NCBI GenBank assembly: GCA_041687495.1
Contig: JAWLBR010000022.1
Coordinates: forward strand, 1-36,058
Direction: 5' to 3'
From: JAWLBR01 sp041687495
GTDB taxonomy: Bacteria > Bacillota > Limnochordia > DTU087 > JAAYGB01
Length of the DNA stretch: 36,058 nucleotides
Part shown: positions 1-7,597 of the stretch, in pieces
Position numbering within the stretch: position 1 is the first letter of the stretch
How the letters are laid out: every line of letters starts with the position of its first letter
Made by a program: the position numbers and the translations under genes
The notes under the pieces: generated by a model
Databases searched by the model: none
What the model was told of the DNA's origin: nothing
Seen by the model: only the letters and a program-made list of their open reading frames with translations

Positions 1-2
1 CG

Positions 3-164
3 GCAACGGCCAAGCCCAAGCTATCCAAAGATCAGCGGACATTGCTTGAAAACAGGATGGCCAGACTGAATTCCGAGTTAGCCCTCATGCCCAAAGATGA
101 CCCCCGTTACGCCGAGGCCGAGACCGAGTTCTTTACCCTGGCTCGAACGCTGCGGGCCAAATGA
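3..164 (+). CDS. C-terminal end of an unidentified protein (5' truncated)
   Basis: An open frame enters from the left edge at base 3 and ends at TGA 162-164, giving the last 53 residues of a protein. The other two forward frames have stops at 47-49 and 67-69, so this is the only forward frame that stays open. The piece is highly charged (KPKLSKDQ..., DDPRYAEAETEF...) and looks helical, possibly coiled coil. No family is recognisable. It converges on the minus-strand oxidoreductase with only 4 bases between them and no terminator hairpin seen. Real coding is likely from the open frame and its composition, but the function is unknown. Confidence 0.5.
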   Translation, partial: ATAKPKLSKDQRTLLENRMARLNSELALMPKDDPRYAEAETEFFTLARTLRAK

Positions 165-168
165 GGAG

Positions 169-1296
169 CTAGGTAAGCTGAATCCAGCGTTTTTCGTCGT
201 TGGCCAGCTGCGCGCAGTGCAGCAATTTTTGCACGTGCAGCCCATCAGCAAATGTGGCGCCGAAGGCTGGTTTGCCAGCGCAGCGGCCAACGAAATCTGC
301 CTGACTGGCAATGTGCGTCTGTAGCCATCCTACAGGACTACGTCCCGGGGGGAATTGGGCGGGAGCCGGATAGCGACTGCCTGTGGCTAAGTGTGCAAAA
401 CCTTGAGCCTTTGCGGTGCCCAAAGGCTCTTGCTCCGCGTCAAAAAACTGCAAGTAGTTGGGGTCCATTAGGCTGAGACGGATGGAGCCAAGCTCTCCGT
501 ACACTTCCACCGTGAGATCATCTTCGGTGCCTGTTGCCAACCGGGACGCCTCGATACTCCCAAATGCGCCCTGCGCCGTCTTCACGCTGAGCACTGCCAG
601 GTCATCAACATCAACAGGCGCTTCAGTGCCACCGGGGAGTTTTCGCGTTTTGATCTCTGTGTGGAGCGCACTACTAACCTCGCTGTAGTCATGGTTGGTG
701 ATAAATCGGACCAAGTCGATGATGTGTGAGCCCAAGTCGTAGAGAGCGCCTCCTCCCGAGTGTTGCTTTTGCATCCTCCAGGAAAACGGACGGTTGGGGT
801 CCCAGTATCCAGTGTGATAGTACGCCGCCCGGAATTGGACGATCTTACCCAGTCTGCCGGCACGGACCAGCTGGTGGGCGGTGATTGCTGCTGGCAGAAA
901 CCGGTAGTTGAAAGCCACTTGGTTTGGTACTCCCGCCTCTTCCACTAACCTAGCCAGCTGCACGGCTTCGTCGAGAGTGCGAGTGAGAGGTTTCTCACAG
1001 TATACAGCCTTACCGTTGGTGACGGCAGCCTCGACTACCTCTGCGTGTAGACGATTCGGAGTGCAGCAATCCACCGCGTCGATATCGGTGCGGGAAACAG
1101 CAGTCCGAAAATCTGTTTCCGCCCAAGCGAAGGCAAAGTCCCGGCAAGCCTCAGCTCGGTTCTTGTCGGAGCGGGACACAACCCCGACAAGCTGTACTGG
1201 TGAGAGTTTGTGGTGCAGGTGTAGATTGTGATACCCATAGCTATGAACTCTGCCAATTCCTCCATACCCAACTAAACACATCCTGAGCTGGCGCAA
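169..1296 (-). CDS. Gfo/Idh/MocA family NAD(P)-dependent oxidoreductase
   Basis: A 375-residue protein. The N-terminal Rossmann fold has a glycine-rich nucleotide loop (VGYGGIGRVHSYGY), followed by the family's EKPLTRTLDEA motif near residue 100, which holds the catalytic lysine. The C-terminal half is the alpha/beta substrate domain (GGGALYDLGSHIIDLVRF, with the conserved Asp/His). Members oxidise or reduce a hydroxyl/ketone on sugars or inositols in the cytoplasm; the substrate cannot be read from sequence. A TTG start is chosen because GGAGG (complement of 1306-1310) lies 9 nt upstream; the ATG at 1281 would cut into the Rossmann strand. It is divergent from the DegV gene. A second paralogue lies at 14219-15268. 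Family assignment is secure. Confidence 0.93.
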   Translation of the reverse strand: MRQLRMCLVGYGGIGRVHSYGYHNLHLHHKLSPVQLVGVVSRSDKNRAEACRDFAFAWAETDFRTAVSRTDIDAVDCCTPNRLHAEVVEAAVTNGKAVYCEKPLTRTLDEAVQLARLVEEAGVPNQVAFNYRFLPAAITAHQLVRAGRLGKIVQFRAAYYHTGYWDPNRPFSWRMQKQHSGGGALYDLGSHIIDLVRFITNHDYSEVSSALHTEIKTRKLPGGTEAPVDVDDLAVLSVKTAQGAFGSIEASRLATGTEDDLTVEVYGELGSIRLSLMDPNYLQFFDAEQEPLGTAKAQGFAHLATGSRYPAPAQFPPGRSPVGWLQTHIASQADFVGRCAGKPAFGATFADGLHVQKLLHCAQLANDEKRWIQLT

Positions 1297-1305
1297 ACAG
1301 CATTA

Positions 1306-1310
1306 CCTCC
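1306..1310 (-). promoter_or_regulatory. Shine-Dalgarno site deciding a TTG start
   Basis: GGAGG on the minus strand ends 9 nt before the TTG at 1296. This supports TTG over the in-frame ATG 15 bases further in. Confidence 0.6.
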
Positions 1311-1431
1311 ATATCTAGATTCCCTGGTTTGTTATCAGTGTTACTTAAGTAGGGCACGCTCGCCCCTGCAACAAGACTTTTCTCTATCCATTGGTCAAGA
1401 CCTACCCGGATCGGTACGAGAATACCAAAGA

Positions 1432-1461
1432 TTGTTGATTCTAGCGCCACAAACGTATAAA
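1432..1461 (+). promoter_or_regulatory. Candidate sigma-A promoter for the DegV gene
   Basis: TTGTTG (1432-1437) and TATAAA (1456-1461) are separated by 18 bases, just upstream of the AAAAGGAGG ribosome binding site. The -10 is good and the -35 is a 4/6 match. The implied leader would be only about 20 nt. The assignment is by pattern only. Confidence 0.4.
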
Positions 1462-1486
1462 CTATCCTTGAAAAGGAGGCGCTACT

Positions 1487-2362
1487 ATGGGGAACTTCGT
1501 ACTTATGACAGATTCAGGTTGCGATCTTCCACTAAGCTATATTGAGCAGCATAATATCGTTACCGCCAGCCTAACATATGCCCTCGATGATGACGAATAC
1601 CTCGATGATTTTGGCCGCTCCCAAGATCACGGTTCTTTCTATGAGGCGATGCGGCAGGGGGCCAAAACCCGCACCTCCCAAACCAATGCCTCAGCCTTCA
1701 TTGAAGTGTTCCGCTCAATCGCGGCCAAGGGTGAACAGGTACTTTATGTAAGTCTATCCTCTGGCTTAAGTGGAACCTACAATTCCGCCCTCTTGGCTCG
1801 GCAAACGGTAGTGGAGGAATATCCAGGAGCCAGCATCAGTGTTGTTGACTCTCTTTCCGCCTCACTGGGGCAAGGGTTGTTGGTGAGAGCCGCTCTGGAT
1901 ATGCGTCAGGCCGGTCATTCGAGGGAAGAGACTACGCAGTGGCTTGAGGATAACAAGCTCAAGATGAACCACTGGTTTACCGTAGAAGACCTGGAGTATC
2001 TGCGCCGTGGAGGGCGCATATCCAACCTCAAGGCGGCGGTCGGGGGTATTCTCAATGTGAAGCCCGTTCTGAACATGGACGATACTGGCCATCTTAGCCC
2101 TGTTTCGAAAGTTAGGGGGCGCAAGAAGTCCATCAAGGCATTGGCGGATCTGGCAGCTGGGAGAATTCTAAGGCCCCAGGAGCAGATCATCGGCATAAGT
2201 CATGGAGACTGTCTAGATGATGCCCAGCAGTTGGCTGCCCTTATTCAAGAGAAGGTCACAGTCAAGGAGGTCTTTATTAGTCAAGTGGGTCCGGTGATTG
2301 GCGCCCACTCAGGACCAGGTACTCTGGCATTGTTCTTTTACGGCAGTGACCGTAACGCCTAG
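1487..2362 (+). CDS. DegV family fatty-acid-binding protein
   Basis: A 291-residue protein of normal DegV length. It opens with the family signature MTDSGCDLP, has the lipid-pocket segment KTRTSQTNASAF near residue 65, SLSSGLSGTYNSA near 95, and the second-domain block LEYLRRGGRIS...GGILNVKPVL near 170-195. DegV/FakB proteins bind a fatty acid and, where FakA is present, present it for phosphorylation; no FakA gene is nearby, so the role here is only family-level. ATG is preceded at 7 nt by AAAAGGAGG. It appears to be a single-gene unit with its own promoter and a strong hairpin terminator about 95 nt downstream. Confidence 0.92.
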   Translation: MGNFVLMTDSGCDLPLSYIEQHNIVTASLTYALDDDEYLDDFGRSQDHGSFYEAMRQGAKTRTSQTNASAFIEVFRSIAAKGEQVLYVSLSSGLSGTYNSALLARQTVVEEYPGASISVVDSLSASLGQGLLVRAALDMRQAGHSREETTQWLEDNKLKMNHWFTVEDLEYLRRGGRISNLKAAVGGILNVKPVLNMDDTGHLSPVSKVRGRKKSIKALADLAAGRILRPQEQIIGISHGDCLDDAQQLAALIQEKVTVKEVFISQVGPVIGAHSGPGTLALFFYGSDRNA

Positions 2363-2455
2363 GCAAGCCTACGCTCGCATATCCTGCATCAGCCAAGAAA
2401 CACAGGCTTGACTGTGATAGTTTTAGGAATACTCCCAAGAAGAGGGTATCTTACA

Positions 2456-2490
2456 AAGAGCCGCCAGGAAAGAGGCGGTTCTTCTTTTTT
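2456..2490 (+). terminator. Rho-independent terminator after the DegV gene
   Basis: AAGAGCCGCC pairs with GGCGGTTCTT over 10 bp, one of them G-U, around an 8-nt loop, and is followed by CTTTTTT. Confidence 0.85.
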
Positions 2491-2742
2491 CTACATCGCA
2501 TCGTACGTGCGCAGATCTACATACCATAACTAGTGCTAGGGGGCTGTGCCCAGCACAACCCCTGAGACATAGGTAGGGAGAGAAGGCACCTGCTGACTTT
2601 CTGAACCGAGGCAGATAGCCAAGCTCCCGGCAAAATGTTATTCGATTCAGCAGGAGTTTGGCCGCCAATTAATGAACTTTAACCTGGCATCTGGTCAGTG
2701 CCTAAACGTGAAAAGTACCCAGCTAAGCACTGATCAAGGTTT
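2491..2742 (+). other. Intergenic stretch with possible structured leader
   Basis: Between the DegV gene and the repeat protein there are 380 bases without a credible gene. The first part holds the 7-bp inverted repeat CAAGCCT/AGGCTTG (2364-2370, 2404-2410) and the terminator. After the terminator there is a compact hairpin at 2538-2563 (AGGGG/CCCCT outer helix, TGTGC/GCACA inner helix, 3-nt loop). Next come three nested helices in 2576-2628: GGGAG/CTCCC, GGC/GCC and CTGC/GCAG around a 17-nt loop. I could not match these to any riboswitch or RNA consensus I know. The remaining 100 bases show no convincing promoter. Confidence 0.35.
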
Positions 2743-3861
2743 TTGGGGGGATCAACACTGACTGTGTCAACAGGAAAACTGCTGCAGCGGCTGAACAGCC
2801 AAAAGAAAACGGAACGCAGCAGCGCATATAAAGAAATTCTCAGCCAGGGGACGAAGGCTCTACCTGTATGGGACAGAGCCCTAATAGACAGGAACTGGTA
2901 CGTAAGGGAGCTGGCTGCTATGGCCTTAGGTCAGATCGGGGAGATTGCTCACCTTCGAGCGCTGCTGCCTCTACTGGGAGACCGGAGCTTTAAGGTGCGT
3001 AAGGCGGCAATCAAAGGCGTAGTCGCCATCTTACTACGGACAGAACCACGAGACTATGAGAAACTGCCGATCACGATGTCAGACCTGGTGTTTGATACGC
3101 TTCCAGACAGCCCGCTCTCGGCCCGGGAATTCCTCGAGGAGCACATAGACCGACAGGACTCACTGGATTGGGTCAGTTTGGGAGCTTTGTACTTGGAGGA
3201 GTCACTGGCCGTAGAAGCTTTTGATGCGCTGAACCATGCCTATGAACTAGATCCATTGGTGTTCACCGACGATTATTTCTACTACCTCTGGGAGCAAATT
3301 CACTACATCGCAGGTCTCAGCGAGGCCGATGATGCGAGCTTTGAGAGAGATATCGCCGGCGATGCCCTTCGGATCATGATGGCGCTTCGGCCGGACGATG
3401 GAATGGTTATGCTCAACTATGGGTCTCATCTGGCCTCGGTAGGCGACATTCACAATGCATACTTGACCTACCGTAAGGCTTTGCTGATGAACCCGAACGA
3501 TCATTTTGTGACGGCTAACCTCACGGCTCTGCCGTTGTCCACTGCCCAACGTCGAAGGCTGGATCGACAACTTACCGGGGACAATGTGCGGTTTCTTCCA
3601 CCGCAGCCGAATATGGGCTCCGACGGTGTGATGTCTTATCGGGGGCAACTAGTTCAAATCCAGATTCCTAACCCACCGTTTCGGCAATCGCCGGATCCGG
3701 ATGACGAACTGCTGAGTCAAGTTGTCACCAATTTTCTCAACCATCAAGGAATAGTCCCTTCACAGTTTGACATCTACCAAGCTCAACTGGTCGATGTTTC
3801 CCAGGGTGCTCCAGCGTTATTTGTTGATGTTGTCCTCAGAGAAGAACACGCTCCTTTCTAA
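2743..3861 (+). CDS. HEAT-like / TPR-like repeat protein of unknown function
   Basis: About 372 residues. Residues roughly 25-110 look like HEAT repeats (VRELAAMALGQIG, then KVRKAAIKGVVAIL, each a paired amphipathic helix). Residues roughly 140-265 look like TPR helices (ALYLEESLAVEAFDALNHAYELDP; YGSHLASVGDIHNAYLTYRK followed by ALLMNPND). The last 100 residues match nothing I recognise. There is no signal peptide or membrane segment, so it is probably a cytoplasmic protein-protein scaffold. The start is uncertain: TTG 2743 gives the longest frame, GTG 2764 is the alternative, and neither has a well-spaced ribosome binding site. A strong terminator follows, so it is probably transcribed apart from the sugar cassette. 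Confidence 0.75.
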   Translation: MGGSTLTVSTGKLLQRLNSQKKTERSSAYKEILSQGTKALPVWDRALIDRNWYVRELAAMALGQIGEIAHLRALLPLLGDRSFKVRKAAIKGVVAILLRTEPRDYEKLPITMSDLVFDTLPDSPLSAREFLEEHIDRQDSLDWVSLGALYLEESLAVEAFDALNHAYELDPLVFTDDYFYYLWEQIHYIAGLSEADDASFERDIAGDALRIMMALRPDDGMVMLNYGSHLASVGDIHNAYLTYRKALLMNPNDHFVTANLTALPLSTAQRRRLDRQLTGDNVRFLPPQPNMGSDGVMSYRGQLVQIQIPNPPFRQSPDPDDELLSQVVTNFLNHQGIVPSQFDIYQAQLVDVSQGAPALFVDVVLREEHAPF

Positions 3862-3903
3862 GAGACGTTCGCCCAACAGCCGCTTGACGGCAAAGATACT
3901 TCG

Positions 3904-3945
3904 GTCCTCCGATTTCATTTTCAGTGAAATATGGAGGACTTTTTT
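3904..3945 (+). terminator. Rho-independent terminator after the repeat protein
   Basis: GTCCTCC (3904-3910) pairs with GGAGGAC (3933-3939), with an inner ATTTCA/TGAAAT helix, followed directly by six T. It separates the repeat-protein gene from the sugar cassette. Confidence 0.9.
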
Positions 3946-4021
3946 GTTGTCCGATGTATTTCAAATTTGTGAGTTGATCGCCGTTTCCTGTTACTTTTGC
4001 CTTCAAGGAGGAGGGAGCCTA

Positions 4022-5014
4022 ATGCAAGGGAGACCTGTTACGCTGTTCACCGGTCAGTGGGCGGATCTTAGTTTTGAAGATTTGTGCCAGAAAGTGAGTC
4101 AGTGGGGATACGATGGGCTTGAGATCGCCTGTTGGGGAGACCATATGGACCCAAAGCGAGCCGCTCAGGATCAAAGCTATGTCGCTGACCGGAAGGCTAT
4201 CTTGGCCAAGTACGGCCTGAAGTGCTGGGCTTTGGGTGCTCACCTACCAGGCCAGTGCGTGGGAGATGCATATGATCCACGTCTTGATAACTTTGCCCCA
4301 GACCATGTGAAAGGGGATCCCGCTCAGATTCGCGAGTGGGGGATTCAGGAAATGAAGTACGTGGCCCAAGCCGCTAAGAACATGGGCGTCAGTGTGGTCA
4401 CCGGTTTTACTGGTTCACCGATCTGGAAGTTCTTCTACTCATTTCCGCAGACCACCGAGGACATGGTTGAGGCTGGGTACAGGGAGATTGTGGAGCTATG
4501 GAGCCCGATCTTTGATGAGTTCGACCGCTGCAAAGTGAAGTTTGCCTTAGAAGTGCACCCAACGGAAATTGCTTACGATTTCTACACGACGCAACGACTA
4601 CTAGAGGAATTTGATTACCGCGAGACTCTGGGACTAAACTTCGACCCCAGCCATCTGCTATGGCAGGGAGTTGTACCCCACGTCTTCCTGCGGGAGTTAG
4701 CAGATCGAGTTTACCACGTTCACATGAAGGATGTGGCAGTTACTCTGGATGGCAGAGCGGGGATCTTGGGTTCGCACATTACCTTTGGTGACAGCCGAAG
4801 GGGATGGAACTTCCGTTCCCTGGGTCACGGAGACGTGAACTTTGAAGAGATCATTCGGGAACTGAACAACGCCAACTATAATGGACCGTTGTCTGTGGAG
4901 TGGGAGGACAGCGGAATGAATCGTGAGTTTGGAGCCAAAGAGGCGTTGGAGTTCGTACGGAAGGTTGACTTCAAACCCTCGGATATTGCCTTTGACGATT
5001 CCATCAAGAAGTGA
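4022..5014 (+). CDS. Sugar phosphate isomerase/epimerase (xylose isomerase-like TIM barrel)
   Basis: A 330-residue protein of the AP_endonuc_2/xylose isomerase-like superfamily. The family metal ligands are visible in order: the Glu of LEVHPTE (about residue 177), the Asp/His of NFDPSH, the His of HVHMKD, and the final Glu of VEWED near 295. Such enzymes isomerise or epimerise sugars or keto-inositols in the cytoplasm; the substrate is not readable. The ATG has AAGGAGGAGGG at 4005-4015 just before it; the frame is open further upstream but that part overlaps the preceding terminator. It heads the sugar ABC cassette (10 nt to the ATPase gene), suggesting it acts on the imported sugar or its oxidised form. 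Confidence 0.9.
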   Translation: MQGRPVTLFTGQWADLSFEDLCQKVSQWGYDGLEIACWGDHMDPKRAAQDQSYVADRKAILAKYGLKCWALGAHLPGQCVGDAYDPRLDNFAPDHVKGDPAQIREWGIQEMKYVAQAAKNMGVSVVTGFTGSPIWKFFYSFPQTTEDMVEAGYREIVELWSPIFDEFDRCKVKFALEVHPTEIAYDFYTTQRLLEEFDYRETLGLNFDPSHLLWQGVVPHVFLRELADRVYHVHMKDVAVTLDGRAGILGSHITFGDSRRGWNFRSLGHGDVNFEEIIRELNNANYNGPLSVEWEDSGMNREFGAKEALEFVRKVDFKPSDIAFDDSIKK

Positions 5015-5017
5015 GGG
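5013..5017 (+). promoter_or_regulatory. Ribosome binding site deciding a GTG start
   Basis: GAGGG overlaps the stop codon of the isomerase gene and sits 7 nt before the GTG at 5025. This fixes the ATPase start where RbsA-type proteins normally begin. Confidence 0.55.
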
Positions 5018-5024
5018 TGGCCCC

Positions 5025-6521
5025 GTGGGAGACGTGCTTCTCAAGACTGAGGGAATCACTAAGGAATTCTCCGGAGTAAGAGTCCTAAATAACATCAGTA
5101 TCGAGGTCATGCAAGGAGAGATCTTTGGCCTCATCGGTGAAAATGGGGCAGGCAAGTCCACCCTGATTAAGATCCTAAACGGCACCTACACTCCCACCCA
5201 GGGAAGAGTCTTGTTTGAAGGCCGCCCAGTGGAGATCAAAGACACCGGTGTTGCCAAGGCCATTGGCATTAACACCATTCCGCAGGAGTTTAACCTGATT
5301 AGTCATCTTGATGTCTACGAGAACATCTTCTTAGGCAGAGAGTACCGCAAGGGACTGTTGCTGGACAGACGCGCAATGATCCGCAAGACGCAGGAACTAA
5401 TGCAGCAGCTCGACACCGACATTGAGCCCGACGCCAAGATCGAGGATCTCAGTGTAGCACAAAAGCAGATGGTCGAGATAGCTAAGGCCATCGCCTATGA
5501 CTCTAAACTACTGATCATGGATGAGCCCACTACTGTGCTGACCCACAACGAAATCGCAGTCCTATTTCGCCTGATGGAGAGGCTGCGAGCAGGTGGTGTC
5601 ACTGTCATCTACATCTCTCACAAGCTCAGTGAGGTAAGGCACATCTGTGACCGTGTCATGGTTCTGCGGGATGGGCAGTTTGTCAGTCTCGACAAGACGA
5701 ACGCCATTGACGAACAGGAGATGGCAAAACGAATGGTGGGCAGGGAGCTCAGTCAGATCTTCCCTGGGAAGTCAACTCCAAGCCAAGAATTGGCCCTTCA
5801 AGTACAGGATCTTAGTGTTCCAGGTGTCTTGGACAACATTAACTTTGAGCTGCGCAAAGGCGAGGTTCTGGGTTTTGCTGGTTTGGTGGGAGCAGGGCGG
5901 ACCGAACTGGCTGAGACGCTACTTGGAGTGCGCCGCCCCAGCTCAGGCCTAATCAAGGTGAGCGGTCGAGAGCGGGAGATTCGTTCACCCATCGATGCGA
6001 TACAGTGCAAGCTTGCGTACTTGTCAGAGGATCGGCAAGGGACGGGGATCCTGACTGGATTTGATATTACCAGTAACGTCACGTTAAGCTCCCTGGCCAA
6101 ATACGCCAAGTTGCTCGTTAACAAAGCCGCAGAGCGAAAAAGCGCGCAGCACTATGTGGACGCATTTAACATCAAGGCGCCTTCACTAAGGGAAAAGCTG
6201 GAATATCTCAGCGGGGGAAACCAGCAAAAAGTATCCCTAGCCAAGTGTCTGGATATTAACCCCGAGGTGCTGATCATCGACGAGCCGACTCGAGGGATCG
6301 ATGTTAACGCCAAGAGGGAGATTTACCACTTTATCCAAGAGCTGGTGGCTTCAGGAATTGCCTGTATGCTAATTTCGTCTGATATGGAGGAGATTCTCGG
6401 CCTGTGTAATCGGGTCGTAGTCATGCGCTCCGGAAAGATCACCGGGACGTTGACGGAAGAGCAGATGAGTGAAGAGGAGATTATGTTTCACGCCACGGGA
6501 CTAAAGGAGGGGGCTGCGTAA
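5025..6521 (+). CDS. Sugar ABC transporter ATP-binding protein, RbsA/MglA type (two ABC domains)
   Basis: 498 residues, the usual length for RbsA-type ATPases. The first ABC domain has Walker A GENGAGKST (residues 38-46), signature LSVAQKQMVEIAKA and Walker B LLIMDEPTTVLT. The second has the degenerate Walker A typical of this family (GLVGAGRTE), signature LSGGNQQKVSLAKC and Walker B VLIIDEPTRGID. It powers monosaccharide import at the cytoplasmic face of the inner membrane together with the permease, whose ATG overlaps this TAA (TAATG). Upstream in-frame codons lie inside the isomerase gene and are not used. The exact sugar (ribose, galactose, inositol and others are all imported by relatives) is unknown. 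Confidence 0.95.
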   Translation: MGDVLLKTEGITKEFSGVRVLNNISIEVMQGEIFGLIGENGAGKSTLIKILNGTYTPTQGRVLFEGRPVEIKDTGVAKAIGINTIPQEFNLISHLDVYENIFLGREYRKGLLLDRRAMIRKTQELMQQLDTDIEPDAKIEDLSVAQKQMVEIAKAIAYDSKLLIMDEPTTVLTHNEIAVLFRLMERLRAGGVTVIYISHKLSEVRHICDRVMVLRDGQFVSLDKTNAIDEQEMAKRMVGRELSQIFPGKSTPSQELALQVQDLSVPGVLDNINFELRKGEVLGFAGLVGAGRTELAETLLGVRRPSSGLIKVSGREREIRSPIDAIQCKLAYLSEDRQGTGILTGFDITSNVTLSSLAKYAKLLVNKAAERKSAQHYVDAFNIKAPSLREKLEYLSGGNQQKVSLAKCLDINPEVLIIDEPTRGIDVNAKREIYHFIQELVASGIACMLISSDMEEILGLCNRVVVMRSGKITGTLTEEQMSEEEIMFHATGLKEGAA

Positions 6522-7477
6522 TGGGCATAAACCTGAAGACAGCCAAGAACATCGATATCGAAAAGTACGGACCACTGTTTGCCCTAATCGTACTATTCAT
6601 TGTCTCCTCGCTAGCCAGCCCGTATTTTTTGCGCACCCGCAATCTCCTCAATATCCTCCGCCAAGTGTCTTACACAGGGATCATTGGGCTGGGCATGACA
6701 TTTGTGATTATCTCAGGCGGAATTGATCTGTCTGTGGGTTCAATGACGGCACTTGTAGGCGGAATTGTGATCCTTGTGCTGAACTACTTCGGCGGAGGGT
6801 ACACTGCCATTCTTCTGGGCATTGTCGCCGGACTTGCACTGGGCGTTATGCTGGGTGCCATCAATGGTCTGGTTGTGACCAAGGGTAAGGTGGCGCCGTT
6901 CATTGTCACCCTAGGAACGATGGCTATTTTCCGCTCCTTGACGCTGTACATAAGCAACGCTGGGGAGTTTAGATCCACCAGCACGATTTACCCACAGCTA
7001 GGCATGGGCTACTTCCTAGGATTACCCATTCCAGTATGGGTCCTACTGCTTCTGACCGGGGTATACACTGTACTGCTCAACAACACTAGATACGGTCGGT
7101 ATGTCTGTGCGGTGGGCTCCAATGAACGGGTAGCACAGTATTCGGCCATTAATATCGACCGGGTAAAGCTGATTTCCTACATGATCGCCGGATTCAGCGT
7201 CGCAGTCACGTCGGTGCTGCTTAGTTCACGGCTCAACTCGGTAAGCTCTTCCAATGCCGGGTTGAACTTCGAACTTGACGCCATTGCCGCAGTGATTATC
7301 GGTGGCACGGCTATGTCTGGTGGAACCGGCACGATTACCGGGACGCTGATTGGCGCGGTAATTCTGGGCATAGTCAACAACATGCTCAACATGTTGGGAG
7401 TGTCTCCTTACCTGCAAGGAATGGTGAAGGGTATGGTGATCATCGGTGCGGTCTTGATCCAGCGCAAGAAGCGCTGA
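6521..7477 (+). CDS. Sugar ABC transporter permease, RbsC type
   Basis: 318 residues, strongly hydrophobic throughout with about eight to ten membrane segments. It carries the RbsC-family hallmark GGIDLSVGSMTALVG (about residues 66-80) and the cytoplasmic GGTAMSGGTGTITGTLIG loop near 265 that contacts the ATPase. It forms the membrane channel of the importer. Translation is coupled to the ATPase by a one-base overlap, with AAAGGAGG 10 nt before the ATG. The binding-protein gene follows after a 120-nt gap that holds only a weak hairpin (7485-7512, six of seven pairs). Confidence 0.95.
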   Translation: MGINLKTAKNIDIEKYGPLFALIVLFIVSSLASPYFLRTRNLLNILRQVSYTGIIGLGMTFVIISGGIDLSVGSMTALVGGIVILVLNYFGGGYTAILLGIVAGLALGVMLGAINGLVVTKGKVAPFIVTLGTMAIFRSLTLYISNAGEFRSTSTIYPQLGMGYFLGLPIPVWVLLLLTGVYTVLLNNTRYGRYVCAVGSNERVAQYSAINIDRVKLISYMIAGFSVAVTSVLLSSRLNSVSSSNAGLNFELDAIAAVIIGGTAMSGGTGTITGTLIGAVILGIVNNMLNMLGVSPYLQGMVKGMVIIGAVLIQRKKR

Positions 7478-7582
7478 CCCTGCCTAACACCAGCTGGACT
7501 TAGGGGGTGGTATGTAAAGGCGATAACACCAAAGCTACAGGAGACAACGCAGGAAGACAAGTGTGAACAGATTCGATCTATG

Positions 7583-7587
7583 GGAGG
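7583..7587 (+). promoter_or_regulatory. Ribosome binding site deciding the sugar-binding-protein start
   Basis: GGAGG lies 10 nt before the ATG at 7598. It falls inside the frame if the upstream ATG at 7580 is used, which argues that 7580 is not the start. Confidence 0.55.
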
Positions 7588-7597
7588 CCATGTAAAG

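Noticed and set aside
2423..2668. An 81-codon minus-strand frame after the DegV gene
   Set aside because: It spans the DegV terminator hairpin, lacks a ribosome binding site and has an unlikely Cys/Arg-rich composition.
3767..4021. Upstream extension of the isomerase frame to 3767
   Set aside because: It overlaps the preceding gene and its terminator; the strong ribosome binding site at 4005-4015 fixes the start at 4022.
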